In this document: positions 30,495 through 39,738 of the stretch, piece by piece
Layout: every line of letters begins with the position of its first letter
How positions within the stretch are numbered: position 1 is the stretch's first letter
Assembly: GCA_905221605.1 (NCBI GenBank)
Contig: CAJNDS010001868.1
Span: 535,001-595,000, forward strand
DNA: 60,000 nucleotides
Direction of reading: 5' to 3'
Source of the DNA: Symbiodinium natans
Taxonomy: Eukaryota > Sar > Dinophyceae > Suessiales > Symbiodiniaceae
Position numbers and translations under genes: made by a program
Notes under the pieces: generated by a model
The model's input: the letters and a program-made list of their open reading frames with translations, nothing else
What the model was told of the DNA's origin: nothing
Database searches by the model: none

Positions 30495-33400
30495 ATGGCG
30501 AAGCGCAGCGTGGCAGACATGGTTGGATCCGGATCGGCGGCCAGCGCGGCTGGGATAATAGCGAGGATGGACGATACACCAATACCAGAGACAGGTGCCG
30601 TGGAAAGTGATGAATATCCCGCCCCGAATACTTGGGTTCGCCCAAGGGATGCCGATGAATACAAACCTGCGAAATACAGGAATAGCATGCTGATGACGAT
30701 CTTCAATTTCATAAGGAAGATAGCTAGCAAGCCCACGCACTACCTTGGGTATGGCGTGAGAGCAGGTACCAAGACTATTTCTGACTCAAAGGATCAGAAA
30801 GCGAGATCGTCTTCCAGATCGAGGCGGGATGAAAGTGATACTGATATGGAAGAGAATACTCAGGGCAGGCGTCCTCCACCCAAATCTCAGCTTCTACTAG
30901 AAGGGAACCTGGAGGGAATCAGTGCATTGAAACATCTGAGGGTTGAGCAGGCATTTGCTACTGATCCTGACTTCGAGCAGTATATCAAACAGGGCCCTGG
31001 TGGAGACCGAGCGGTTCAGGAGGCCATGTCCGGGAAGGACGCTGATGGATATACCAGGACTCATCATTCGTATGATGTGGAAAGGTTCGGCGTCCAGAAA
31101 ATGGTGTTTCTGTGGAAGTTGATAATGGAGCTGAGGGCTACCGCGGAGGCCTGGACAGAGTCGAAATACCCGTACATCGCAGCCATCATAATGACATCTT
31201 TTGATATCCTTGAGGGGGTGATGAAGAACTGGATTGCACCCAAATTGTGCAGGAGAGGAAGGGATATCCTGAGGAGAGCTGATAGAGAGGACACGAAGCG
31301 ATATGTGCAACAGAGAATATTGGCAGGGAAGACTGAAAGGGATCAGAATAGAGGGGCCGAACCAGAGGAAGGCGGACATGTTGGGGGGCCGATCTTGCAC
31401 TCGCAAGGTTTGGCGTACAGCAGGCGAGACGTGAAGCAGGGCATATTTGAGATCGAGTGTCCTGATAATATCACGAGCGAAATCGATGAGCGCTGGCCAA
31501 GGTTGAAACATTTCATGGTGCCTTTGAATATTTCGGCAGGCGGATATCATACCAGTCCGAACGAAGAGAGAAATGAATACCGAGGTACATTCTGGGGAAA
31601 CGTATCCCGAGATAATTTGATCGCTGCTGGAGTGTTGCGAGAGCCAGTGGGGACCTTGAGAGGGGCACTCAAGCAGATGATGGCCTGGTGCGCTACGAGG
31701 CCGATGGTGCACGCTATTCCCCCGTCGTGCCTTGCTTTGGTAGTGTCCCGATCGCATCTCTCCTGCGAGGAAAGGATTGAAATGTGTCTCAAAGACGCAC
31801 CGAATATCAGGTTCATGGGTCTTGCAAGGGAGGTAGTGGAAGCATATCAGGATGGCTTCTTCGACATGGAGGCACACGAGCGTGAAGAGATTGATAATAT
31901 GGCCGACGGAATAGAAAAGCAAGCGGCACTAGCGCAGAGGCTCATGACCCGATATCTCGACGTCATGGCCTGGCAAATTGCTGCGCCTACTTCGATAGCG
32001 CACTTACTGAACTGGGATGGAGTCGAAGTTATGGAGGAGCCGGTATTCACTGATAATGTCGGACGTAGGGATGATGAGAGAATGATATGGATTCCAATAG
32101 GGACTGAGGCACCCAAGTTCAGTGACGTTGGAGATCGCTTGAGGGATGAATATACGGAAAAGGCGATACCTGCGTGGCTGTTCCATGGAACGACTCTAGA
32201 GTCGCTGTGGTCGATATTGTCATCGGTGAGGTTGACAAACAAGCATCCGTGCCTCGACGTTCACGCCAAGAGAATATACGTCAACCAACACCAAGGCGTT
32301 GTTTGGTTTGGTTACTATAAGGTTGCATACAGGTACCTGTGCTTCACTCCCATTGCCGACGGGTGGAGCGTTGCTCCCCTCTTCGTACTCCACAGGCCCG
32401 ACGAAGACAAGATCCCGAGACTGAATGCGAAGGATGGACAAATTGGACTGAGCGTGGATAATATTCGGCCCACTGCGGTGATATTGATATTTACGCCGAC
32501 GAAGACCTTGATTGAGAAGTCCGCCTGTATGAGGCCAAAGCATCCAGTACTGGGCGAGTCCACGAAGCACGAATACGGGGGGTTTTCGAGCTTCATGGAA
32601 AAGCATCCAATAGCGGCAGAGACGATGTACTGGAGGTTCAACGTCAAGGAAATCCCGATAATAGGGCCTCCAGAGAGTCCTCTTCCTGAGCGACCCATAA
32701 ATTGGGATACGAACGCGCTCGAATATGTCCGTAGGAAGGGACTGAAGATGGAAAAGACTACGCTGGTGGAAACTTTGCGACATACGCTGGTGAGTGCTGA
32801 GAAGAAAGCTCCGGCGAAGAGAGGCAAGGCTCAATACTTCGAGGAATATGAGCAGAGCGGTAGAGGCGAGACGAGGTTCATAGACTACTTGAAGGACGGA
32901 GCCACGTCAAATGCCCCTATGAGAATGCCGTGGACTTCGTTCATACCGTTCGGAATATTGAGGAGATGCTTGACCGACATCACAATAGCGAAGCAGGCAT
33001 GTGCGCGCATAGATGAGGATTCGGAAGTGGCAGATGATTTGAGCATACTGTCCGAAATCATGCGACTCAGATACACCGCCGAAGAGAGAGAAGATGATAG
33101 GGAATGGAGAGCGGAGACTGATGTAGATGAAGATTGGACGCATGCCGCCAAAGCGTGGGCTGCGATAATAGGTGTTGGAATGGCGAAGTTTGGATCAAGG
33201 TCGGAAAACCTTGAATACGGCCAGAATGTGATAAAGGATATGAAGACATATTTGTGGATGTTCGACTACGCATGCTCGTATGGGTGGAGTAAAGCCGCTG
33301 ATCTAATAGCTCTGTGGGCGACAGGTGGTATGTCACCTATGCGTCGCAGGATCCAGCCTAATAGCGTCACCAAGGTGTACTTTGTGATGCCACAGAGTAT

Positions 33401-35414
33401 GGGCATCACGGTGAAGAGTGGAACGCCGCTAGAGACATATCTTTACGGAGAGGCAGTGAAGACACTAATAAAGGCGCACTTTGGGGTGATTTCTGGCACG
33501 GTTGAGCTGGGAGATGTGGTATTGTGTCAACAAGGATCAAAACCACTGCTGGAGGAAATCAAGAAACTGCTCATGGCGATGGATGTAGCAAGGGATGAGA
33601 CGAAAAGGACTGCAAATGTCATGGTCGTCGTTGCTCCTGTTACTATGATGGAAAAGGCGGAAACTCAGACCTGCAACGACCTGAAACACCGCAGAAGTAG
33701 CTCGAATAAGAAAACGGGAGGAGATGATGACGATAGAGGTGAGTGGCCAGAGTTGAAGGACCTCCTGACGAAGGCGAACGCTAATATGGTTTGGGTCGGA
33801 TACCGGACGAAAGACCAGTGTGGAGGATACGCCCCAGGGAACGATGCTATGGCAGCTTACACCAAGTTCGTTCAAGGACTAGTCCGATACAAGGTGCTAG
33901 TCGTGCCGCTTTCCGTGTTGATGCCTCGAATACCAAAGTTTGGGATCGTCTCAGTCACCGGGGAACACGGATTGTCAAAAGGTTACTGGGAAGGAGGTGT
34001 GCAACAATACGCCTTGTTGGCATTCTTTGCCATGCTATGGCCGATGCCGAATGATCTGCCGAGGATGACCAAGCTGAGAAGTCCGTCTACGTCAGAGGTG
34101 GTGAGACCTATGTCTGGAAGTGAGTGGTCAACCTCCATCCTTCGCTGGATCACTAGGTGGGCAAAGGTAATAGAGGCAAGTGCGTCGGGTGGTACTCGAG
34201 TTGTTACCCCGATGAGCAGGTGGGATGCTACGCGGGACGACTTGCATAAGGTTCCACATATGAAGCCGTGCTCTACGTCAAGCGCGGCTGTTCATTCCCT
34301 ATGGTCTGCAATTGAGATGGCGAATAGGAAGGTGAGTGAAGCAGCCACATCGGTCCAACAGAAGTGGTACGCATTAATGACCGCTGCAGTGCCTTGCGCG
34401 AATATGGAGATCAGCGATGATGTGTATGAGAAGCTGCGAGGTCAGGTGGTGGAAGAGACGTCTGAGACGGATACCACCCTCACAGGCTTGAAGCCGAGGG
34501 GAAGAAGTGCCACTAGGGGTAGGGGCAGGGAAGGGGCTGAAGAGAAGGATGCAACCAAGAATAAAGCGAACCCTATGCCGCCGCCGCCCAATCCTGGGCC
34601 TGCGAGAGCCAAGGCACCGCCTCCAAGTGTGCAAAAGGCTAGAGAGGAAGAGGCCTCTGCGAAAGCTCAGTCATATACAGGACTGGCGTTGGGTAATATG
34701 GAAGAGACGAGGCCGCCGGCTCCTCCCATTCCAGGATCGGGGGCGGCTTTCCCCACTCCTTCTGCGAGCTCCGGGCCAAATATTCATAGCCTGAAGGATC
34801 TTAATAAGCCAGGAGGCAGATGGCAAAGAGATCCGGGAGCGAAGCCACTAGGGAGAGCTAGCAGGTTCGGACCGCTCGGTGACACTGAAACGGACGATGA
34901 TATGGCAGGAGCGGTGAATTTCGGCGACGGAATGGCTCATACTGGGGATCAGTTGGAGAATATCAGGGTTCAAGTGGATGGCGCCAGTGCCAACGCAGGA
35001 GTAGCGTCGGGCGCAGTCAGATTCTACGACGATTCAAGCCCAGAGGCAGAGCATGAGATAACGTGGAACGAGCACAATGGAATAGGTGACGTGATCGCCG
35101 GGTACCACGTTGGGTACGAATCTTGGCTGAAGTTCGCAAAGGTGAATACTGAGACGGAGTGGCGCCAAGGACTAATAGCCGCTATCAAGGCGTTCGTGAA
35201 GGAGAGACTGCCCACCGGTACGCCGTTGGATTTGACGTGCGAGCAGGTATACGCTGTCATAAGGGGCGGATTCGAAGACCAACGGAGGATCACGAGTGCC
35301 GAGGCTGGAGTCGCCGAGCGCTCAGAAACGGCAAAAGCGCTCCGTACTATCTTGAACGCAAAATCCGCGTCATACGGTGTGAATCTGGACAAGAGCTCCC
35401 TCAATATCTGGTAG
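30495..35414 (+). CDS. ORF3: large protein of unknown function with an HGT motif
   Basis: 1639 aa, starting at an ATG in good context (GCCATGGCG) 60 nt after pol, in another frame from ORF4. The N-terminus is basic and Ser/Arg-rich (to about 130). The middle is helical. Residues 560-670 contain WLFHGTTLESLWSIL (H564-G-T566), which resembles the start of ADP-ribosyltransferase-like folds and of small host domains I recall from dinoflagellates. A region at about 1090-1290 has alternating strands and helices (VMVVVAP..., VLVVPLSVL) like a hydrolase fold, but no motif fixes it. Residues about 1330-1520 are proline- and charge-rich linker. No signal peptide or membrane segment suggesting an envelope protein was seen. 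It occupies the place where env genes sit in retroviruses. Confidence 0.85.
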   Translation: MAKRSVADMVGSGSAASAAGIIARMDDTPIPETGAVESDEYPAPNTWVRPRDADEYKPAKYRNSMLMTIFNFIRKIASKPTHYLGYGVRAGTKTISDSKDQKARSSSRSRRDESDTDMEENTQGRRPPPKSQLLLEGNLEGISALKHLRVEQAFATDPDFEQYIKQGPGGDRAVQEAMSGKDADGYTRTHHSYDVERFGVQKMVFLWKLIMELRATAEAWTESKYPYIAAIIMTSFDILEGVMKNWIAPKLCRRGRDILRRADREDTKRYVQQRILAGKTERDQNRGAEPEEGGHVGGPILHSQGLAYSRRDVKQGIFEIECPDNITSEIDERWPRLKHFMVPLNISAGGYHTSPNEERNEYRGTFWGNVSRDNLIAAGVLREPVGTLRGALKQMMAWCATRPMVHAIPPSCLALVVSRSHLSCEERIEMCLKDAPNIRFMGLAREVVEAYQDGFFDMEAHEREEIDNMADGIEKQAALAQRLMTRYLDVMAWQIAAPTSIAHLLNWDGVEVMEEPVFTDNVGRRDDERMIWIPIGTEAPKFSDVGDRLRDEYTEKAIPAWLFHGTTLESLWSILSSVRLTNKHPCLDVHAKRIYVNQHQGVVWFGYYKVAYRYLCFTPIADGWSVAPLFVLHRPDEDKIPRLNAKDGQIGLSVDNIRPTAVILIFTPTKTLIEKSACMRPKHPVLGESTKHEYGGFSSFMEKHPIAAETMYWRFNVKEIPIIGPPESPLPERPINWDTNALEYVRRKGLKMEKTTLVETLRHTLVSAEKKAPAKRGKAQYFEEYEQSGRGETRFIDYLKDGATSNAPMRMPWTSFIPFGILRRCLTDITIAKQACARIDEDSEVADDLSILSEIMRLRYTAEEREDDREWRAETDVDEDWTHAAKAWAAIIGVGMAKFGSRSENLEYGQNVIKDMKTYLWMFDYACSYGWSKAADLIALWATGGMSPMRRRIQPNSVTKVYFVMPQSMGITVKSGTPLETYLYGEAVKTLIKAHFGVISGTVELGDVVLCQQGSKPLLEEIKKLLMAMDVARDETKRTANVMVVVAPVTMMEKAETQTCNDLKHRRSSSNKKTGGDDDDRGEWPELKDLLTKANANMVWVGYRTKDQCGGYAPGNDAMAAYTKFVQGLVRYKVLVVPLSVLMPRIPKFGIVSVTGEHGLSKGYWEGGVQQYALLAFFAMLWPMPNDLPRMTKLRSPSTSEVVRPMSGSEWSTSILRWITRWAKVIEASASGGTRVVTPMSRWDATRDDLHKVPHMKPCSTSSAAVHSLWSAIEMANRKVSEAATSVQQKWYALMTAAVPCANMEISDDVYEKLRGQVVEETSETDTTLTGLKPRGRSATRGRGREGAEEKDATKNKANPMPPPPNPGPARAKAPPPSVQKAREEEASAKAQSYTGLALGNMEETRPPAPPIPGSGAAFPTPSASSGPNIHSLKDLNKPGGRWQRDPGAKPLGRASRFGPLGDTETDDDMAGAVNFGDGMAHTGDQLENIRVQVDGASANAGVASGAVRFYDDSSPEAEHEITWNEHNGIGDVIAGYHVGYESWLKFAKVNTETEWRQGLIAAIKAFVKERLPTGTPLDLTCEQVYAVIRGGFEDQRRITSAEAGVAERSETAKALRTILNAKSASYGVNLDKSSLNIW

Positions 35415-35440
35415 ACTTCGGAAGGAGATGGACGAAAGAG

Positions 35441-37564
35441 ATGGGAATATTCAGATCTGACTCGTATGTCAATTCGAATGGGGTCTTGGTGCAGAGACCA
35501 CAGCTGCGCACGAGATCAGAGGGTGAAGAGTCGCATCATGAGAGCGCAGGAGCCGCGAATTCAGAAGGTCAGAGGAGCGAGGACAAGAAGCAGCCTCCAC
35601 CTGTCGACTTCGGGAAAGACACTGCTTCTGACATAGAGCAGAAATGCCGGATGCAGATCTTTAATAGCAAACCGAATAGGACCGAGTTGGAGGCAGGGAC
35701 CTTGGACATTCTGCACATGTGGGAAAGTAATATTGTGCTGACCGTGCACGATGCGTTAAGGCAAGCTTTGCATATTGTCGCATACGAGGGAAGGACTTTG
35801 TGTATGGGAGATCTTGACGACCTCGTTGAGGCGGCCAAGGCGGTAGAGGAATTGCCGTCGAGGGAGAACGCGACAGGGGGATTGAATATGACCGAGGAAG
35901 AGGACTACCAGTACGTGCTGATGATAGCGATGGGATATCATGCGGCGCAGCTAATAGCGAGGATCTGTGGTGAAAAGGAAATGCCTGGTTTCCTGGCACA
36001 GACAGTGGCATGGTGGGCTGCGAGAGACATTGTGTTGAATAGAGACAGGCATGAGGTGTTGGAGATGCTGATGATTAGTGATAAGGCATATCAGGAGATC
36101 GTCGCGGTTATCGCTAGAATAGGACAGGAAATGGGAGGATACCCGAGCACGGTGACGGACTGGGCGGTATCTACGAATATCAAGGCGGTGAAGACAATTT
36201 TCGGTGCTGCAGACTGTAATAAGGCGATGCCGGCCATTCCAGAGGGTCATGCTACGGAGACGAAGAAGAACGCAGAGAACCAGCACAGTGATGACCAGCC
36301 TATGGATACGGGAGAAGGAGGAGATAACGCCGAACCTGGAGACGGAACGGGACAAGCTGATAATAACCCCGAAAGGTCAGGTGAGCAGCCCGAGAAGCCC
36401 GACGAGGAGATGACGGGCGGGGGAGGACCGGGAAAGGGGAACGGCGACGATGCCGGCTCCGGAAGAAAGGGCTCAGGCGAGGACAAGGACGGCGGTTCAG
36501 ATGATAAGGACCAGCAGAATGGTGACGAAGAGATGGATAATAAGGATGATCAGCCGGAAGAGAACGAAGAGTCAGATGACGACATCCTAGTTAGGGCTGA
36601 AGCGGGGGATGTGCCCACAAGCCTATTGTTCGGAGGGAATCCGGGCGGGATTGCGGACGACGATGAGGCCAAGTTTGATTCTGGTGAGATTGACGAGAAG
36701 AGGAAGAGCGTAATAGAAGATGTGTATCAGAGCCGTGATAGCTTCCCATTAGGGTGGATGAAGAAGAACTCTAGAGAATGGGAGGCTGACGAGGATAAGA
36801 CAGTATACAAGGTGACGGAGAGGCTGATATCACCTGAGATAATAGCGCAGGGGCTCGGGCTCGACAACTTCTCGGCACCAGTCGAGTGGATGAGGAACCT
36901 GCGGTGGGGCTTCCACTGCGGCACATGCTTCGCATGGTGGATGGGGTATGCGGTGGCCACGAATACAGGAGAAGAGTTTCCGAGGGAAGGCGCAACATGC
37001 CCATGTTGTAGGAAACTTCAGGAAGTGAACCTGCAAGGAATATTGAAAAAGGGGCCACCCCCGGCGATGATGAGAGCGGTGGTGACTCTTTGCTCGCCGC
37101 TTCACCCTATGGACCCACGTCTCATATTGGCAAGGTTGACGGATAGACTAGCCGCGGAAGGCGTACCGTGGGATGAGATTGACATATTCGAGCCACATCA
37201 AATATTGGTTGCGGCGGGAATGATAGTTGCAAACTCTTCGGAGGCAAAGCTTGATGTGATGGACATAATAATGAAGATGGCCAAAGAGTTGATGGACGGC
37301 GGAATAATGAAGACGGTGGACGGAGAGCCATATTGGGTCAAGAGGGGCGATGAGGACGATGTTCCGATGCTCGATCCCCCTGAGAAGAAGACTGTGGAGG
37401 AGCTATGGGAACAATATGCCGCAGCCCAGTCGCACGGACCCGGATGGGACCAAGAGGTCATGTACATAGCCAGGGATATGGGAGTGCCACACATGAGTGA
37501 GGTGACAGAGAAGGATACCCTGCTCAGAGGAGGAAGAAGTGGGATAAGGCAAGAAGGATGGTGA
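35441..37564 (+). CDS. ORF4: unknown protein with acidic linker and zinc-ribbon-like cysteines
   Basis: 707 aa from the ATG at 35441, 27 nt past the ORF3 stop. The frame is open back to a GTG at 35159 inside ORF3, but that part reads as an out-of-frame shadow of ORF3, so the ATG is chosen. Residues about 70-260 are helical. Residues about 270-390 are a Gly/Asp/Glu-rich low-complexity linker. A CxxC...CxxC set follows (C493, C496, C520, C523) in a Trp-rich context (FHCGTCFAWW), probably binding zinc. No family recognised. The last codons overlap the ORF5 start in ATGGTGA. Confidence 0.8.
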   Translation: MGIFRSDSYVNSNGVLVQRPQLRTRSEGEESHHESAGAANSEGQRSEDKKQPPPVDFGKDTASDIEQKCRMQIFNSKPNRTELEAGTLDILHMWESNIVLTVHDALRQALHIVAYEGRTLCMGDLDDLVEAAKAVEELPSRENATGGLNMTEEEDYQYVLMIAMGYHAAQLIARICGEKEMPGFLAQTVAWWAARDIVLNRDRHEVLEMLMISDKAYQEIVAVIARIGQEMGGYPSTVTDWAVSTNIKAVKTIFGAADCNKAMPAIPEGHATETKKNAENQHSDDQPMDTGEGGDNAEPGDGTGQADNNPERSGEQPEKPDEEMTGGGGPGKGNGDDAGSGRKGSGEDKDGGSDDKDQQNGDEEMDNKDDQPEENEESDDDILVRAEAGDVPTSLLFGGNPGGIADDDEAKFDSGEIDEKRKSVIEDVYQSRDSFPLGWMKKNSREWEADEDKTVYKVTERLISPEIIAQGLGLDNFSAPVEWMRNLRWGFHCGTCFAWWMGYAVATNTGEEFPREGATCPCCRKLQEVNLQGILKKGPPPAMMRAVVTLCSPLHPMDPRLILARLTDRLAAEGVPWDEIDIFEPHQILVAAGMIVANSSEAKLDVMDIIMKMAKELMDGGIMKTVDGEPYWVKRGDEDDVPMLDPPEKKTVEELWEQYAAAQSHGPGWDQEVMYIARDMGVPHMSEVTEKDTLLRGGRSGIRQEGW

Positions 37565-39738
37565 GGGACCAACACTTGGATCCAAGTCGAACTACTCGTG
37601 ATACCACCATCGAAATCTTGCGCGGGAAGAGAAGAAGGTTTGGCCGGAAGGCAAGCCAGAGGCTTCTGATACACTCATACCCGTTCAGCATCTGGCAGCT
37701 GGAGGAGCTCATAAATCGTGTGCTCGGGGGTGTGACGTTTGATGCGCTAATAGGTGGGCTGATGCAGGTCAACGCACCGTCTTTGGCTGATCCTATTAAT
37801 AAGGCCATCACGCAGTACGGCATCGACCCGATGATGACGTTGGGTGAATACGCACAGCAGGTAAAAGAGGCGGCGCGAGAGAAGGTGAAGAGATCGAGAA
37901 GGTCACAGCCGGTAGTCGAAGATAGGGTGCCGCTCCAACTTCTGCTGCTGGGAGTGATTAGGAAGAAGGATGCGGAGCCTAGCAGACAGGAAACAAGGCT
38001 TTATGCATACCTCAAGATGGTCGAGGAGGAGCAGGGCAAAGAGATAATAGAGGAAGGCGACCCTCCAGGAGGAAGCGAAGAGGAGCAGGATTGGAGGGGA
38101 AGACAGCTGCCGAGGGTGAAGCTAGGATATATGAAGGAACGCCGAAGAACCACCTGGGAGGCCATCAACGACGCGGTCGAGGCAGGACAATCATGGGCCA
38201 TTCATGCCGCGGGAGGAACGAGCGTGCAGCATACAGCATGGGTGCAGTGGGAAAGGCTCAAGGGCCAGATCCCCGGAGTTCACCGATATGACCCGAGAAT
38301 ATACCTGTCGAATATGCAGCGAGGTATGGTGCTTGGAAGGATGGCAGAAATGTCGCGGATGGGAGACAGACGCAATCCCAACCAGGACCCAACAGATCAT
38401 AGAAGTGCAAGAACTGAGTATTTCCCTAATATTGACTTGGTCAGGGCGTTTGCGGCGAGCTCTTTGAGAATAGCGCTAGTGGACCAGGCGACATGCGACA
38501 TAGCATCAGGTATGGCGACTGGATGGAAACCTGAGATAGTTGAACAGCATAAGGCCATATCGCTGCTGCATACTGTGGTGGCATTCTTGACATCGGCTGC
38601 TGCGTTCGCGAATCAGTTGGGAATAATACACCCTCAGCAGGGAATGGCGTTGGCCATCCTAATAAAGTTGAAGGACTACTGGGGAGCTCTTCTCGAGGCG
38701 GTCACCTGGTACAACTTAGGGACCATATCTTTTGAGGCAGTGGAATGTGACCCGGGTCTCAAAGATCCAATGCTGCCAGGGGAACACCCTGAGCTTCTGG
38801 CATCCACGGTTAGTGAGATAATGCGATCTATGACCGCCGGACTAATACTGACAGGTCAGCCGGAGAACATGAGAGGATTGGACCTGAGAGAGAAGCGTGA
38901 GAATATTCAGATGCCAGAGGGTTATGGAGGAGTGGAAGGCATGCTGGATATGGGGCCATCGACGATCAAGCATAGGGGAAACCAAGACAAATATGCCACG
39001 GTGACGATCAAGAGAGCCGAGCGAGATGAAGAGGGAATAATAGTGGAGCTCGGGCAGATTCCTGCTTCCCCTATGATAAGCCACAGGGTGGCGACCCGCG
39101 GAGTATATGGATCGAGCAGAACGTCGGCAGATCGTGTTATGCCAGAAATGGGACCACCCGATGGGTCGAGAGTATCGTTTGGAAGGCACTTCAAGCGCGT
39201 AAACCCTGGATTTGCGAGGCGCAGGATGGTCGGAATAGTTAGGGAAGTGACGGATGAGTTTGTCCAGGTAGTGACGAAGGGAAAGGAGAATCAGAATATG
39301 GCTGATCTTCTCCAGGAGAGAGAGATACGAATAGGACAGCTCAAATATCGACTGGAGGCTACTGCGTCTAGGCTCTACATGGCCACTGTTGGGAAGGCAG
39401 ATGCAACTGAGCCGATCGATCTGGACGAGGAAGTGAAGAAATACTATAAGGCTGATGAATTGAAGGATTTGGTAGCATGGAAAGGAAAATATCAGGACTT
39501 GGAACTTGACGAGTTGGAATCAACAACGGATGGTTCCAAGGCATCAGAGCTAGTAGGAAAGCTAATAAGGCGGATCGCGGTGATGGCTGGCGAAGTAGAG
39601 CGGTATAAATGGGCCACTGATCGACTGAAGACACAGCTCATAGAGGAGGAGAAGGCATCTAGAGAGGGAAGGACGTCCGATGCTGTTATGGCCGATGCCA
39701 GCACGACCAGGGAGGACCCAAAAAAAGGACAGAGATGA
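37558..39738 (+). CDS. ORF5: helical protein of unknown function, C-terminal coiled coil
   Basis: 726 aa. The ATG at 37558 lies inside the end of ORF4; the shared seven bases ATGGTGA hold the start of one and the stop of the other, as in termination-reinitiation pairs. The N-terminus is basic (RGKRRRFGRKASQR), the body is mostly helical and Ala/Leu-rich, and residues from about 580 form a heptad-like charged segment. No family recognised. Near the 3' end an A7 run (39720-39726) sits where the frame crosses into ORF6; with one A fewer the two ORFs would be continuous. ORF5 and ORF6 may therefore be one long protein split by slippage, programmed shifting or a sequence error. Confidence 0.8.
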   Translation: MVRDQHLDPSRTTRDTTIEILRGKRRRFGRKASQRLLIHSYPFSIWQLEELINRVLGGVTFDALIGGLMQVNAPSLADPINKAITQYGIDPMMTLGEYAQQVKEAAREKVKRSRRSQPVVEDRVPLQLLLLGVIRKKDAEPSRQETRLYAYLKMVEEEQGKEIIEEGDPPGGSEEEQDWRGRQLPRVKLGYMKERRRTTWEAINDAVEAGQSWAIHAAGGTSVQHTAWVQWERLKGQIPGVHRYDPRIYLSNMQRGMVLGRMAEMSRMGDRRNPNQDPTDHRSARTEYFPNIDLVRAFAASSLRIALVDQATCDIASGMATGWKPEIVEQHKAISLLHTVVAFLTSAAAFANQLGIIHPQQGMALAILIKLKDYWGALLEAVTWYNLGTISFEAVECDPGLKDPMLPGEHPELLASTVSEIMRSMTAGLILTGQPENMRGLDLREKRENIQMPEGYGGVEGMLDMGPSTIKHRGNQDKYATVTIKRAERDEEGIIVELGQIPASPMISHRVATRGVYGSSRTSADRVMPEMGPPDGSRVSFGRHFKRVNPGFARRRMVGIVREVTDEFVQVVTKGKENQNMADLLQEREIRIGQLKYRLEATASRLYMATVGKADATEPIDLDEEVKKYYKADELKDLVAWKGKYQDLELDELESTTDGSKASELVGKLIRRIAVMAGEVERYKWATDRLKTQLIEEEKASREGRTSDAVMADASTTREDPKKGQR

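Noticed and set aside
35159-35440. ORF4 extended to a GTG at 35159
   Set aside because: The stretch lies over the ORF3 coding end in another frame and ORF4 has an ATG right after the ORF3 stop.
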